From Syntrophaceae bacterium (GTDB lineage Bacteria; Desulfobacterota; Syntrophia; Syntrophales; UBA2185), in the NCBI GenBank assembly GCA_003153775.1, contig PMBI01000096.1, forward strand, positions 1-40,165: DNA of 40,165 nt. The letters are read 5' to 3'. The notes below the pieces were generated by a model. The model was given only the letters and a program-made list of their open reading frames with translations. It searched no databases and was not told where the DNA came from. Positions 1 through 7,934 of this stretch are shown in pieces. The first letter of the stretch is position 1. Every line of letters starts with the position of its first letter. The position numbers and the translations under genes are program-made.

Positions 1-759
1 GTCAATTTTGCCCATGGCGAATACCTCATGGTTGCCATGTATTTCGCTTACTGGTTTTTTGTTCTCTTCGGCATGGATCCCCTCTTTTCCCTTCCCCTGG
101 TGACGGTCCTGCTGTTCTGCCTCGGGGTTATCACCTACTATATCTTCATCAGGCCGATCATCAGCGCCCCCATGCTTTCCCAGATTTTCGTGACCTTCGG
201 CATCCTGATTCTTTTGAGAGGCGTGGCCCAGTATTTGTGGAGCGGAGACTACCGCATGATCCCCCAGACCCTGACGAGCGGCAATGTCAGCATCTTCGGC
301 GTCTATACCGGTGTCTCGCAGCTCATCGCAGCAGCGGGCGCAGTAATCTGCAACGGCCTTATCTTCTGGTTTCTTAAATCCACCAAGCTGGGCATGGCCC
401 TCGAGGCGGTTTCCGAAGACAAGGAAGCTGCAAGACTCATGGGGATCAATAGTGACCGGATGTTTGCCCTTGCGTGGGGCATCGGCATCGCCACGGTCGG
501 CGTGGCCGGAGGCCTGCTTTCGAGTTTCTATTATGTGTTTCCGGAAGTAGGCTCCAATTTTTGTCTGATGGCTTTTGTTGTTGTCGCTCTCGGCGGCTTC
601 GGCAGCGTGCCGGGGGCGTTTATTGCGGGGATTATCGTTGGGCTGGTAGAGGTGCTCTCCGGCTATCTCATTGCGCCTTCTCTGAAGTTTATGTTCGTCC
701 TGTTCTTATACCTGGGCGTGGTCTTCATCAGGCCCCAGGGATTCATGGGAAGGAAATGA
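1..759 (+). CDS. livH: LIV-type ABC transporter permease LivH, 5' truncated by window edge
   Basis: Inner-membrane permease of a branched-chain amino acid type (HAAT) importer. The reading frame is open from base 1, and the residues before the first ATG at 28 read VNFAHGEYLM, the conserved LivH motif (usually NFAHG-F/Y-M). The gene therefore starts outside the window and the ATG at 28 is internal. The visible 252 residues hold about six hydrophobic segments, the EAVSEDKEAARLMGI loop that contacts the ATPase, and a C-terminal FIRPQGFMG signature. It is followed after 7 bases by livM in the same direction, in a livHMGF operon. The substrate cannot be told from the permease; HAAT systems carry leucine/isoleucine/valine, urea, amides or aromatic acids. 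The substrate-binding gene is not visible and may lie upstream. Confidence 0.93.
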   Translation, partial: VNFAHGEYLMVAMYFAYWFFVLFGMDPLFSLPLVTVLLFCLGVITYYIFIRPIISAPMLSQIFVTFGILILLRGVAQYLWSGDYRMIPQTLTSGNVSIFGVYTGVSQLIAAAGAVICNGLIFWFLKSTKLGMALEAVSEDKEAARLMGINSDRMFALAWGIGIATVGVAGGLLSSFYYVFPEVGSNFCLMAFVVVALGGFGSVPGAFIAGIIVGLVEVLSGYLIAPSLKFMFVLFLYLGVVFIRPQGFMGRK

Positions 760-766
760 TGCGGTC

Positions 767-1711
767 ATGAAAAAGGGTCTCTTCATATTCATATTGTTCA
801 TGTGCGCACTCGCAGCGGTCCCGCTGTTTGTGGGCGACCCTTTTGTATGCCACATACTCATCATGATCATGATGTACGCAACAATGAGCATCGGCTGGAA
901 CGTCATAGGCGGATATGCGGGCCAGGTCTCATTCGGCAATGCCGCATTTTTTGGCGTAGGGGCTTATACGACGGCCATCCTCCTGGTGAACTTTAGCGTC
1001 AACCCCTGGCTGGGGATGCTTGCCGGCTGCGTCCTTTCCGTAGGTCTCGCCGTCATCGTCGGATACCCGTGTTTCCGTTTGCGGGGGCATTACTTTGCCA
1101 TCGCCACGATTGCGGTGGGCGAAATCATGGTCGTGATCTTTACAAACTGGGACTATGTCGGCGCCGCAGTGGGCATCTACATGCCCATCCTCGAGGAGTC
1201 GTTTACGAACTTTGAATTCCACTCTTCGAAGATCCCGTACTACTACATAATCCTCTGCATGCTGCTCTTTGCCATCGCCGTTTCCTATTTCATAGAGAAA
1301 GGCAGGCTGGGTTATTATCTCCGGGCAATCAAGGATGATCCTGACGGGGCGCGGAGTCTCGGGATCGATATCCAGAAATATAAAATGATCGCCTTCTCCA
1401 TTTCCGCAGTATTGACCTCGATCTGCGGGACGTTCTACGGCCAGTATGTGTTATACATCCATCCGTCGAGTACGATGGACCTCATGATGTCGATCCATCT
1501 GTGCATCATCGCGCTGATCGGCGGTATCGGAAAACTCTTCGGGCCCGTTATCGGGGCCTTCGTGTTCATCCCGCTCATGGAGTTGACCAGGGTGTATCTC
1601 GGAAGTGAAGGGCAGGGAATCGATATGATCATCTACTCCCTGCTCGTCATCATGATCGCCATCTGGCGGCCGCAGGGGCTCTGGGCATTGTTCTCAAGAG
1701 GTGACAAATGA
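767..1711 (+). CDS. livM: LIV-type ABC transporter permease LivM
   Basis: Second inner-membrane permease, 314 residues, with an N-terminal hydrophobic segment and 8-9 predicted membrane spans. The family motif GGYAGQVSFGNAAFFGVGAY is near residues 47-66, the coupling loop LRAIKDDPDGARSLGID near 187-203, and the WRPQGLW ending is typical of LivM. The ATG at 767 follows an AGGAA element and lies 7 bases after the livH stop. The stop codon overlaps the livG start (ATGA), so translation is probably coupled. It pairs with LivH as the transmembrane heterodimer. Nothing looks degenerate. The family is certain; the substrate is not known. Confidence 0.95.
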   Translation: MKKGLFIFILFMCALAAVPLFVGDPFVCHILIMIMMYATMSIGWNVIGGYAGQVSFGNAAFFGVGAYTTAILLVNFSVNPWLGMLAGCVLSVGLAVIVGYPCFRLRGHYFAIATIAVGEIMVVIFTNWDYVGAAVGIYMPILEESFTNFEFHSSKIPYYYIILCMLLFAIAVSYFIEKGRLGYYLRAIKDDPDGARSLGIDIQKYKMIAFSISAVLTSICGTFYGQYVLYIHPSSTMDLMMSIHLCIIALIGGIGKLFGPVIGAFVFIPLMELTRVYLGSEGQGIDMIIYSLLVIMIAIWRPQGLWALFSRGDK

Positions 1712-2463
1712 GTTCTGATATCCTCGTAGTCGACAATGTGACCAAACGTTTCGGCGGGCTTACGGCCAATGCGGATATTTCCTTCTCTATGAAGGAAGGG
1801 GAAATCATCGGTCTCATCGGACCTAACGGGGCGGGGAAATCCACGCTCTTCAATTGCATATCCTGCTTTTACAACGCCGACGGCGGGAGAATCGTCTTCA
1901 AAGGACAGGAGATCACGCGCAAAGACCCGGAATCGATCTGCAGGATGGGCATCGGCAGGACATTTCAGATCGTCCGGACATTTAAGGACATGAACGTGTT
2001 GGAAAATATCATGATCGGGGCCTTCCTGAGAAATCCAAAACGAAAAGATGCCCAAGCCCGGTCGGAGGAAGTGGCGAATGTATTTCGTTTTACGGATAAA
2101 TTATATTTGAAAGCCACGTCTCTCACTATTTCTGAACAGAAAAGACTGGAGGTGGCCAGGGTCTTCGCAACAGGGCCGAAAGTCATGCTGCTCGACGAAA
2201 TGATGGCGGGCTTGAATATACATGAGATCAAAGAATCGGTTGAGCTTGTCCTGCGGCTCCGGGAGATGGGCATAACGCTTGTCCTTGTCGAACATGTGAT
2301 GGAAGGCATCATGCCGATTGCAAATCGCATCGTGGTTCTGGACTACGGGGAGAAGATAGCAGAGGGAACCCCCGATGAGGTCGTAAACAACGAGAAGGTG
2401 ATTGAGGCCTATTTCGGAAAAAAATATGCTAAGCGTAGAGAAAATAAAACTCGGATACAATAA
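1708..2463 (+). CDS. livG: LIV-type ABC transporter ATP-binding protein LivG, atypical signature motif
   Basis: Cytoplasmic ATPase subunit, 251 residues. Walker A GPNGAGKST is near residues 38-46 and the long LivG-type insertion follows it. The ABC signature is unusual: where most LivG proteins have L-S/P-Y-G-x-Q-R/K-R-L-E, this one reads LTISEQKRLEVAR, without the signature glycine. The Walker B region reads MLLDEMMAGLN, with Met in place of the usual Pro after DE. A variant signature region occurs in some HAAT ATPases, so the protein is probably functional. The start overlaps the livM stop. The 3' end overlaps livF by about 38 bases, in line with coupled translation in one operon. Confidence 0.93.
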   Translation: MSSDILVVDNVTKRFGGLTANADISFSMKEGEIIGLIGPNGAGKSTLFNCISCFYNADGGRIVFKGQEITRKDPESICRMGIGRTFQIVRTFKDMNVLENIMIGAFLRNPKRKDAQARSEEVANVFRFTDKLYLKATSLTISEQKRLEVARVFATGPKVMLLDEMMAGLNIHEIKESVELVLRLREMGITLVLVEHVMEGIMPIANRIVVLDYGEKIAEGTPDEVVNNEKVIEAYFGKKYAKRRENKTRIQ

Positions 2464-3130
2464 TATCCCCGTGATTCACGACGTTTCATTCCGCGTAGAA
2501 AAGGGTGAAATAGTATCTCTCATCGGCGGCAATGGAAACGGAAAATCAACTATACTGAAGGGTCTCAGCGGCATCATGCATCCTTCATCGGGAAGTATTG
2601 TCTTTAACGGCCGGGATATCACCACGGCTGAGGCCCACAAGGTCGTGGCTATGGGCATGTCGCATGTGCCGGAGGGCAGGCGGCTTTTTCCCAGCCTCAG
2701 CGTATACAAGAATCTGCTCCTCGGCGCCTATCTTACGGATGATAAAAATGTAATTCACGATCGGCTGGAATACGTCTACAGCATCTTCCCGATCCTGAAG
2801 GACAGGGGACAGCAGAAGGCGAGCACGCTCTCCGGCGGTGAGCAGCAGATGGTGGCAATCGGCCGGGGCCTGATGAGCAAGCCCAAACTCCTGATGCTTG
2901 ATGAACCGTCCTGGGGCATCGCGCCCAAGCTTGTCGAAAAGATATTTGAGGTGATACAGGAAATCCGGCAGGACGGTGTAACCATCCTCCTTGTCGAGCA
3001 GGACGTCCAGGAAGCCCTTGATATCTCGGACCGGGCCTATGTGATACAGACGGGCAGGGTAGCCCTTGAGGGGACGGGCAAAGAACTGCTGTCATCAGAG
3101 CTCATACAGAAGTCCTTCCTCGGCCTGTAA
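2426..3130 (+). CDS. livF: LIV-type ABC transporter ATP-binding protein LivF
   Basis: Second ATPase subunit, 234 residues from the ATG at 2426, where the sequence begins MLSVEKIKLGYNN as LivF proteins do. A TTG 24 bases upstream would add eight unsupported residues. Walker A is GGNGNGKST (usually GANGAGKT/S), the signature is LSGGEQQMVAIGRGL and Walker B is LLMLDEPSWGIAP; the H-loop region reads VEQDVQ, with Asp where His is often seen. The start lies inside the livG reading frame, so the two are probably translationally coupled. The gene ends 18 bases from the convergent histidine kinase gene, and no clear terminator hairpin separates them. Confidence 0.94.
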   Translation: MLSVEKIKLGYNNIPVIHDVSFRVEKGEIVSLIGGNGNGKSTILKGLSGIMHPSSGSIVFNGRDITTAEAHKVVAMGMSHVPEGRRLFPSLSVYKNLLLGAYLTDDKNVIHDRLEYVYSIFPILKDRGQQKASTLSGGEQQMVAIGRGLMSKPKLLMLDEPSWGIAPKLVEKIFEVIQEIRQDGVTILLVEQDVQEALDISDRAYVIQTGRVALEGTGKELLSSELIQKSFLGL

Positions 3131-3147
3131 GAGGGATGACGTTTCTG

Positions 3148-5799
3148 TTACTGATTAAGGTCTTTAGCCGTTTTTCCCAGCACGCTCCTGACTCTTTGCG
3201 ACAGTTCGGCAATCCGAGCCGGCTTTTGAATAAAACCCATACAGCCTCGCGCCATGATCCCGGACGCCTCACCGTTCAGGCTGTACCCGCTTGAGAGAAT
3301 CACCTTGATCTCCGGGTTAATCTCTTTGAGGCGGTCGAAGGTCTCTCCTCCGCCCATCTCCGGCATGATCATGTCTAATATCACGAGATCGATCTTGACC
3401 TTGTTATCCTCATAGACCTTCACTGCCTCCCTGCCGCCCGCAGCAGTGAGGACCTGATATCCCAGTGCTTCGAGCATCTCTTTCACGACGCCGATGATCG
3501 CCTCCTCGTCATCAACCAGAAGAATGGTTTCCCTGCCCGTGACGATTGCCTCTTCTGTTCTCGCCTCTTTCAGGGCCTCTCTTTCCGAAGCGGGGAGATA
3601 GATATTAAAGGTCGTCCCTCTGTCCATCTCGCTGTATACGTCGATGTAACCATTATGGCCCTTGACTATTCCATAGACCATGGCGAGCCCCAGTCCCGTA
3701 CCGCGTCCCATCTCCTTTGTGGTGAAGAACGGCTCGAAGATCCTTGCCTTTGTCTTCTCGTCCATGCCCACCCCTGTGTCAGTGAGTGAGATCTTCACAT
3801 ACTTGCCGGGTTTCATGTAAGAGCCCTTTTCATCTTTCGCAGTGATAATCAGGTTGGCGGTTTCCAGATAGACGTGTCCCCCTCCCGGCATGGCCTGCCA
3901 GGCATTGACATACAGGTTCATGAAGACCTGCTCCATCTGCGAGACATCCGCTTCTACGGCCCAAAGGGCTTTTTCATATTTCTTGTGAACGGAAATCTCC
4001 TTCTTTGTCCTGCCGAACATGATCGAGCTCTTTTCCACGACATCGCTGATGTCTATGGGGTTCATCTCATACTTGCCGACACGGGCAAAACCGAGGAGCT
4101 GTTTTGTAAGGTCTGACCCCGCTACCACCTGCTTCTCTATGGCCTTCAGCTTCTCATGACGGGGATCGTTCGCATCGGTTCTCATCAGCATCAAAGAGGT
4201 GTTTCCCTGGATCGCCATGAGCAGGTTGTTGAAGTCATGCGCGATACCTCCCGCGAGTGTCCCGATCGCTTCCATCTTCTGGGCCTGCTGGAGCTGGGCT
4301 TCGAGCTTCTTCCGCTCCGTGTTATTGCGGATACACTCGATGGCGGCAATAATTTCGCCGCCGGAATCCCGCAATACCGAAGCCATCGCAGAAAGATGCA
4401 CATCGCCGGGAGGCAAATTCGGCGTGTAGGATTCTCCAAAGATGATGTCCCCCGTCCTGCGAATGGCGGTGTATTCTTTTTCCCTCTGCGGATCGGGATT
4501 AAGGGCGAGATCGATGAGGATGGGTCTTCTGTCTCCGTAGAAGGGGAGAGCGTATTCGCGATCGCCCTTGCCTAACATATCTCCCGCCTTTGTTCCCGTC
4601 ATAATCTCTATGGCCTTGTTCCACGCAATGACTTTTCCGTTCAGATCGATTGCAAAAGTGGCGTCCGGCAGGAAATCAATGATCTCGGATAATTTCTTTT
4701 CCGTATCCTGCAAGACAGTCTCCACTCTTCTGCGCTCTGCAATTTCCGCCTCCAATTCCTGGTGCTTCTTTTGAAGCTCGGCTTCCCGCAGCATTGCCTC
4801 ATGGAGTTGTGTCTGAAGAATGAGACGCTTCATGCTCAGCGCAATGATAAACACGACAATGCCGATAACGAATAACGCGAGAAGAGCCATCCTCGTGACA
4901 AGCTGCCACGGATCAGAGCGCCCAATGATTTCCGGGTCTGAAGCGAATACAACGAGAGAAAACGGGGTACCCTGCACCGGCAGACGCAGTGCGATCATTT
5001 TCTTATTGCCGCCCTGGTAATTATTTGCCTCAAACTCCAGGGGCCGGCCGATTTCAATCTTTCCAAAATCCGGGAAACCCGATGCAAAGGTGGGTGGCTG
5101 CATGAACACCGGCAAGCTGCCGCTCTTTTCGTCCGTGACAAGGAAAGTCATACGGTTCGCGGTACCTTCTTCCATGAGCAGATGTTTGTAGAGAGTCTCA
5201 GGTTCTACCCAGGCGATGATTTGACCCGCATACTTTTCTTTGTGAAAATAGGATATGGAAATCCTCAATTCCCGGCCGTCTGTCGAACTGGCGACTACCG
5301 CTTCCTCGTGGTCTTGCGTGAGATACTTGCTCCATTCGTCTCTCATTCTTATGGGAGAACGGGGAGCTGCGGCATCTACCAACAGGCTGCCGCCCTTTTC
5401 AATCAAGACAATGCGCGAGTATATCGCATCTACTCCGATCTTTTTACGGCGAATGAGATCCTGGAACCGGTCGCTTATGGGGCTCAAACTCTGCCGCAGC
5501 CCATATTCCATGCTCATGCCCAACGCCTTGTTTTCAAAAAAAACGGACACCTCTCTCGATAAGGCGAGGTTAACAAGGTCATCCTTCCTTTCAGAAAAAA
5601 AGTACGCCACCGCAGTGGCATGCCGCTCCGTGTCGCGCTTCAATTGTTCCAAGAGGGTTCTTTGCAGATTGGCGGCCGACAGGTAATTTGTGACAAGCAG
5701 GAAAGACACGTATGCAATGAGCATAATCCCGGCCAGAAAAACCGCCAGGTTCCGCTTCTTCGCATGCCACTTAATCTGTCCGTTGTTAGCGTTCTGCAT
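3148..5799 (-). CDS. Membrane hybrid histidine kinase (Cache-like sensor, PAS, HisKA, HATPase, receiver)
   Basis: An 883-residue sensor kinase. Membrane segment 1 is at about residues 17-38 and segment 2 at 302-324. They enclose a roughly 260-residue periplasmic region of dCache character. A short coiled coil (330-370) leads to a PAS domain (about 368-490). The HisKA motif GGIAHDFNN places the phosphoacceptor at His521. The ATPase domain has the N box around N632, G1 DTGVGMD (674-680), F box FEPFFTTK (688-695) and G2 GRGTGLGL (698-705). The C-terminal receiver has D763/D764, phosphoacceptor D809 and K859. No DNA-binding output domain is present, so it probably passes phosphate to another protein. 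It lies 36 bases downstream of the solute-binding protein gene on the same strand, and the pair probably senses one ligand. Confidence 0.92.
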   Translation of the reverse strand: MQNANNGQIKWHAKKRNLAVFLAGIMLIAYVSFLLVTNYLSAANLQRTLLEQLKRDTERHATAVAYFFSERKDDLVNLALSREVSVFFENKALGMSMEYGLRQSLSPISDRFQDLIRRKKIGVDAIYSRIVLIEKGGSLLVDAAAPRSPIRMRDEWSKYLTQDHEEAVVASSTDGRELRISISYFHKEKYAGQIIAWVEPETLYKHLLMEEGTANRMTFLVTDEKSGSLPVFMQPPTFASGFPDFGKIEIGRPLEFEANNYQGGNKKMIALRLPVQGTPFSLVVFASDPEIIGRSDPWQLVTRMALLALFVIGIVVFIIALSMKRLILQTQLHEAMLREAELQKKHQELEAEIAERRRVETVLQDTEKKLSEIIDFLPDATFAIDLNGKVIAWNKAIEIMTGTKAGDMLGKGDREYALPFYGDRRPILIDLALNPDPQREKEYTAIRRTGDIIFGESYTPNLPPGDVHLSAMASVLRDSGGEIIAAIECIRNNTERKKLEAQLQQAQKMEAIGTLAGGIAHDFNNLLMAIQGNTSLMLMRTDANDPRHEKLKAIEKQVVAGSDLTKQLLGFARVGKYEMNPIDISDVVEKSSIMFGRTKKEISVHKKYEKALWAVEADVSQMEQVFMNLYVNAWQAMPGGGHVYLETANLIITAKDEKGSYMKPGKYVKISLTDTGVGMDEKTKARIFEPFFTTKEMGRGTGLGLAMVYGIVKGHNGYIDVYSEMDRGTTFNIYLPASEREALKEARTEEAIVTGRETILLVDDEEAIIGVVKEMLEALGYQVLTAAGGREAVKVYEDNKVKIDLVILDMIMPEMGGGETFDRLKEINPEIKVILSSGYSLNGEASGIMARGCMGFIQKPARIAELSQRVRSVLGKTAKDLNQ

Positions 5800-5835
5800 A
5801 AGCGTTTGATACGTTCATGGGTGCATCATTCTATT

Positions 5836-6753
5836 TCAACTTTTCTTCCTGAAAAATTCCGGGTAGTAGTTAGGCACGAAGGGGTAGTATTTTTTTACAA
5901 TCCTAAAATAGGAGCCGTCTTTCTTACTCTTGTTCAAAAACTTATTGAATTCCTTCCTGAGCTCCGGCGAATCCTGGCTGAAGGCGACGGCCATATCCTG
6001 CATTTCACTCACCGGTCCGATAATCTTGATCTTGCCGGGCCATTTCTGGAGAGCGACCAGTGCATCGGGGACGTCAAGGAGCGTCAGACCCGACTTTCCA
6101 TTGATGATTGCAGGGGCCATCTCATTCAAGGAGCCTTCGAAAAGGCTTATCTTATCGGTTATTTTTTCCAGTCCATAGAGAGACGGTTCCAGGCAGGTTG
6201 AGGCCTTTCCCAAAAGGGGCTGACCGGCGATGATCTTCTTAACTGACGCAATATCCTTGTTGATGTTATTGGACGACTTGATAGGTTTGACGGGGGAGTT
6301 AGCCCGCGCAACCAGCCAGACCTGATTGGGGAAGGTGGGAAGAGAAAAATCGACTATCTTCTGACGCCATGGCAAGACGGTGATGCCACTTGCGGCAACA
6401 TCGCCCGCGATGGGAACACTTCTTATAATCTCTATATTGTCACCTTTCGGTCTCACGGTCTTCCCCGTCAGGTCGCCGAAAATTTCACTCCAATCAGTCT
6501 TGACGAATTCGTACTTTACGCCAAGGTGCTTGGCAAAGAGCTTCATTAACTCGACGTCCATGCCGTCACCGCTTCCGGTAATAAAGTTGGCATAGGGGAT
6601 GCCAAGGTGCCGCAGGACGCCATCTTGTTTAACATCGTCAAGGTCCCTGCCCAGCAATGTCCCCGGCACTATAGCAAAAGCCATGATAGCCATACTCAAT
6701 AGAACGATTGTCTTCACGCAAAGATCTTTTGTGTAAACCATTTTCCCTTTCAT
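5836..6753 (-). CDS. Periplasmic solute-binding protein, family 3 (sensory context)
   Basis: A 305-residue exported binding protein of the amino-acid/polar-compound type (SBP_bac_3). The start is the ATG at 6753, preceded by an AAGGGGAA ribosome site; an ATG further up lacks one. Residues 1 to about 37 form a long signal peptide. The mature part has the family pattern: LRHLGIPYANF early, GMDVELMKLFAKHLGVKYEFV, then GDVAASGITVLPWRQKIVDFSLP, the segment in which amino-acid binding proteins read 'D..I.G.-T-..R...-FS-P'. No permease or ATPase gene accompanies it; the next gene is a membrane sensor kinase 36 bases away. I infer that it presents a ligand to that kinase, or is an orphan binder. The ligand is unknown. 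Confidence 0.85.
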   Translation of the reverse strand: MKGKMVYTKDLCVKTIVLLSMAIMAFAIVPGTLLGRDLDDVKQDGVLRHLGIPYANFITGSGDGMDVELMKLFAKHLGVKYEFVKTDWSEIFGDLTGKTVRPKGDNIEIIRSVPIAGDVAASGITVLPWRQKIVDFSLPTFPNQVWLVARANSPVKPIKSSNNINKDIASVKKIIAGQPLLGKASTCLEPSLYGLEKITDKISLFEGSLNEMAPAIINGKSGLTLLDVPDALVALQKWPGKIKIIGPVSEMQDMAVAFSQDSPELRKEFNKFLNKSKKDGSYFRIVKKYYPFVPNYYPEFFRKKS

Positions 6754-6964
6754 CGTAAAATTTCCCCTTATTAAAATTACTTCAAACAATTAATTGCTAC
6801 ATGGATTTTATGAATTACGACAATTCGTCTATAGTAGGTTTTGCAGTGCGCGTCGCTCCCGCAGTTCTGTCCAGTCTTCTGACCAGAACCATATAATAGT
6901 GCAAATTAAGTGCCAATCAAGATCAGCTCCGTCAGTATCCGTCGCCTTGGGAACCCGGAAGCCG

Positions 6965-6979
6965 GCCTGCGCGGGAATG
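6965..6979. repeat. Half copy of ATTCCC-N8-GGGAAT repeat
   Basis: The bases GCCTGCGCGGGAATG are identical to the inner and right half of the complete copy at 11781-11800. The left ATTCCC arm is absent, so this is a decayed or partial copy. Confidence 0.5.
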
Positions 6980-7187
6980 CTCCTGACCTGATTGATATTA
7001 TATGGAAATTTCGTATGGGATAGCGCGATCTGACTAACGTCTAAGGGTTGTCTGTCTCACAGGAATTCTCTTGAAGCGTGTTGCGAATAAGGGTTGCGGC
7101 GTTTTTATGTCAAAAAACTGTCCCAAGAAGGCAGTGATTACACGTCCTCAGTTTATACAAGGCTTTTTAGCAGAACTCGGAAAATTG

Positions 7188-7217
7188 TTGCTCCTAATTG
7201 AAAAAATACCTTATATT
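7188..7217 (+). promoter_or_regulatory. Possible sigma70 promoter of the PAP2-like gene
   Basis: TTGCTC (7188-7193), an 18-base spacer and TATATT (7212-7217), about 40 bases before the ATG. The -10 element is good and the -35 weak, so this is only a candidate. Confidence 0.3.
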
Positions 7218-7257
7218 AATACAACGATACAAAACAGAAATACGGAAGTGAGCCGCC

Positions 7258-7854
7258 ATGAGACGGAAAGAAATTATCTGGATTGCTTTATTTATTTCGG
7301 CCATTCTGCTCGTTCTGGCGGAAAAGCAATTACCCTATCTGCCAGGGGATATCGCAGCAATGAAGTTTGCGCAATCCCATCTTCCGGAATCGAAAGAATG
7401 GGCGAAATGGCTCTCTTCTACAGCGGAGATGTCACGGGTACTCATTCTGGCTGTGATGGTTTCTTTCCTTTGCTGGACGATCGCCGGATGGCGGGCTGCA
7501 CTGTTCTCGGTGTTCAGCGTCATCGGGGTATCGTTGCTCGGAGTGTGGCTTGGGCCGATTGTCGCTCAACCTCGTCCCTCTCCCCTGCTCATTCAGGTAT
7601 CGGGTTCGTATTCCGGTTCTGCTTTTCCCTCCATCTTTGCGCTTCGGTATGCGTCCACAGTCGGTTTTCTTGCTGCCCTCGCAATTGTCAAAACGCGAGG
7701 AAGTATGCGCTGGATATTGGTGCTTGCCTGCGGCTGTCTTCTCTTTGCCGGACTGCTGGCTCGACTTACCCTCGGGGCGCACTGGCCGAGTGACATATGT
7801 CTGTCCTATCTCGTCGGTTTCTTATGGGTTGCTCTGATGATCCGCTTCGTTTAA
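7258..7854 (+). CDS. PAP2-superfamily membrane protein with degenerate active site
   Basis: A 198-residue integral membrane protein with about five or six hydrophobic spans. GGAAGTGAG precedes the ATG by 7 bases. The C-terminal half resembles PAP2/PgpB-type lipid phosphatases. Motif 3 is largely present as ARLTLGAHWPSD (R169, nucleophile H175, D179). In motif 1 only the RP is visible (R106-P107), and the expected Lys is Gly99. In motif 2 the usual PSGH reads PSIF (124-127), so the catalytic acid His is lost. I infer an inactive or altered phosphatase, or a binding or scaffold role. It is monocistronic as far as can be seen and convergent with the MFS gene 80 bases downstream. Confidence 0.7.
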   Translation: MRRKEIIWIALFISAILLVLAEKQLPYLPGDIAAMKFAQSHLPESKEWAKWLSSTAEMSRVLILAVMVSFLCWTIAGWRAALFSVFSVIGVSLLGVWLGPIVAQPRPSPLLIQVSGSYSGSAFPSIFALRYASTVGFLAALAIVKTRGSMRWILVLACGCLLFAGLLARLTLGAHWPSDICLSYLVGFLWVALMIRFV

Positions 7855-7934
7855 CCGATTGCCCGCCTGAAAGCCATTTCACCGGGTTTACAAATCAAGA
7901 AATATGGTTGGGGCGGAAGGTGATAATTGCCGAT

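Larger units (their letters stand above)
6754..7257. other. Intergenic region between divergent SBP and PAP2-like genes
   Basis: About 500 bases with no credible gene. It contains a half copy of the palindromic repeat (6965-6979) and must hold the divergent promoters for the binding protein/kinase pair and the PAP2-like gene. An overlapping long frame that begins at 7071 runs through the PAP2-like gene in another phase and has no ribosome site. Confidence 0.6.

Noticed and set aside
5620-6201. 193-codon plus-strand frame across the kinase/binding-protein junction
   Set aside because: It is antisense to two well-supported genes and unlike any protein I recognise.
7071-7793. 240-codon plus-strand frame overlapping the PAP2-like gene
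   Set aside because: It is in a different phase from a gene with conserved motifs and membrane spans, has no ribosome site, and its protein has no recognisable content.
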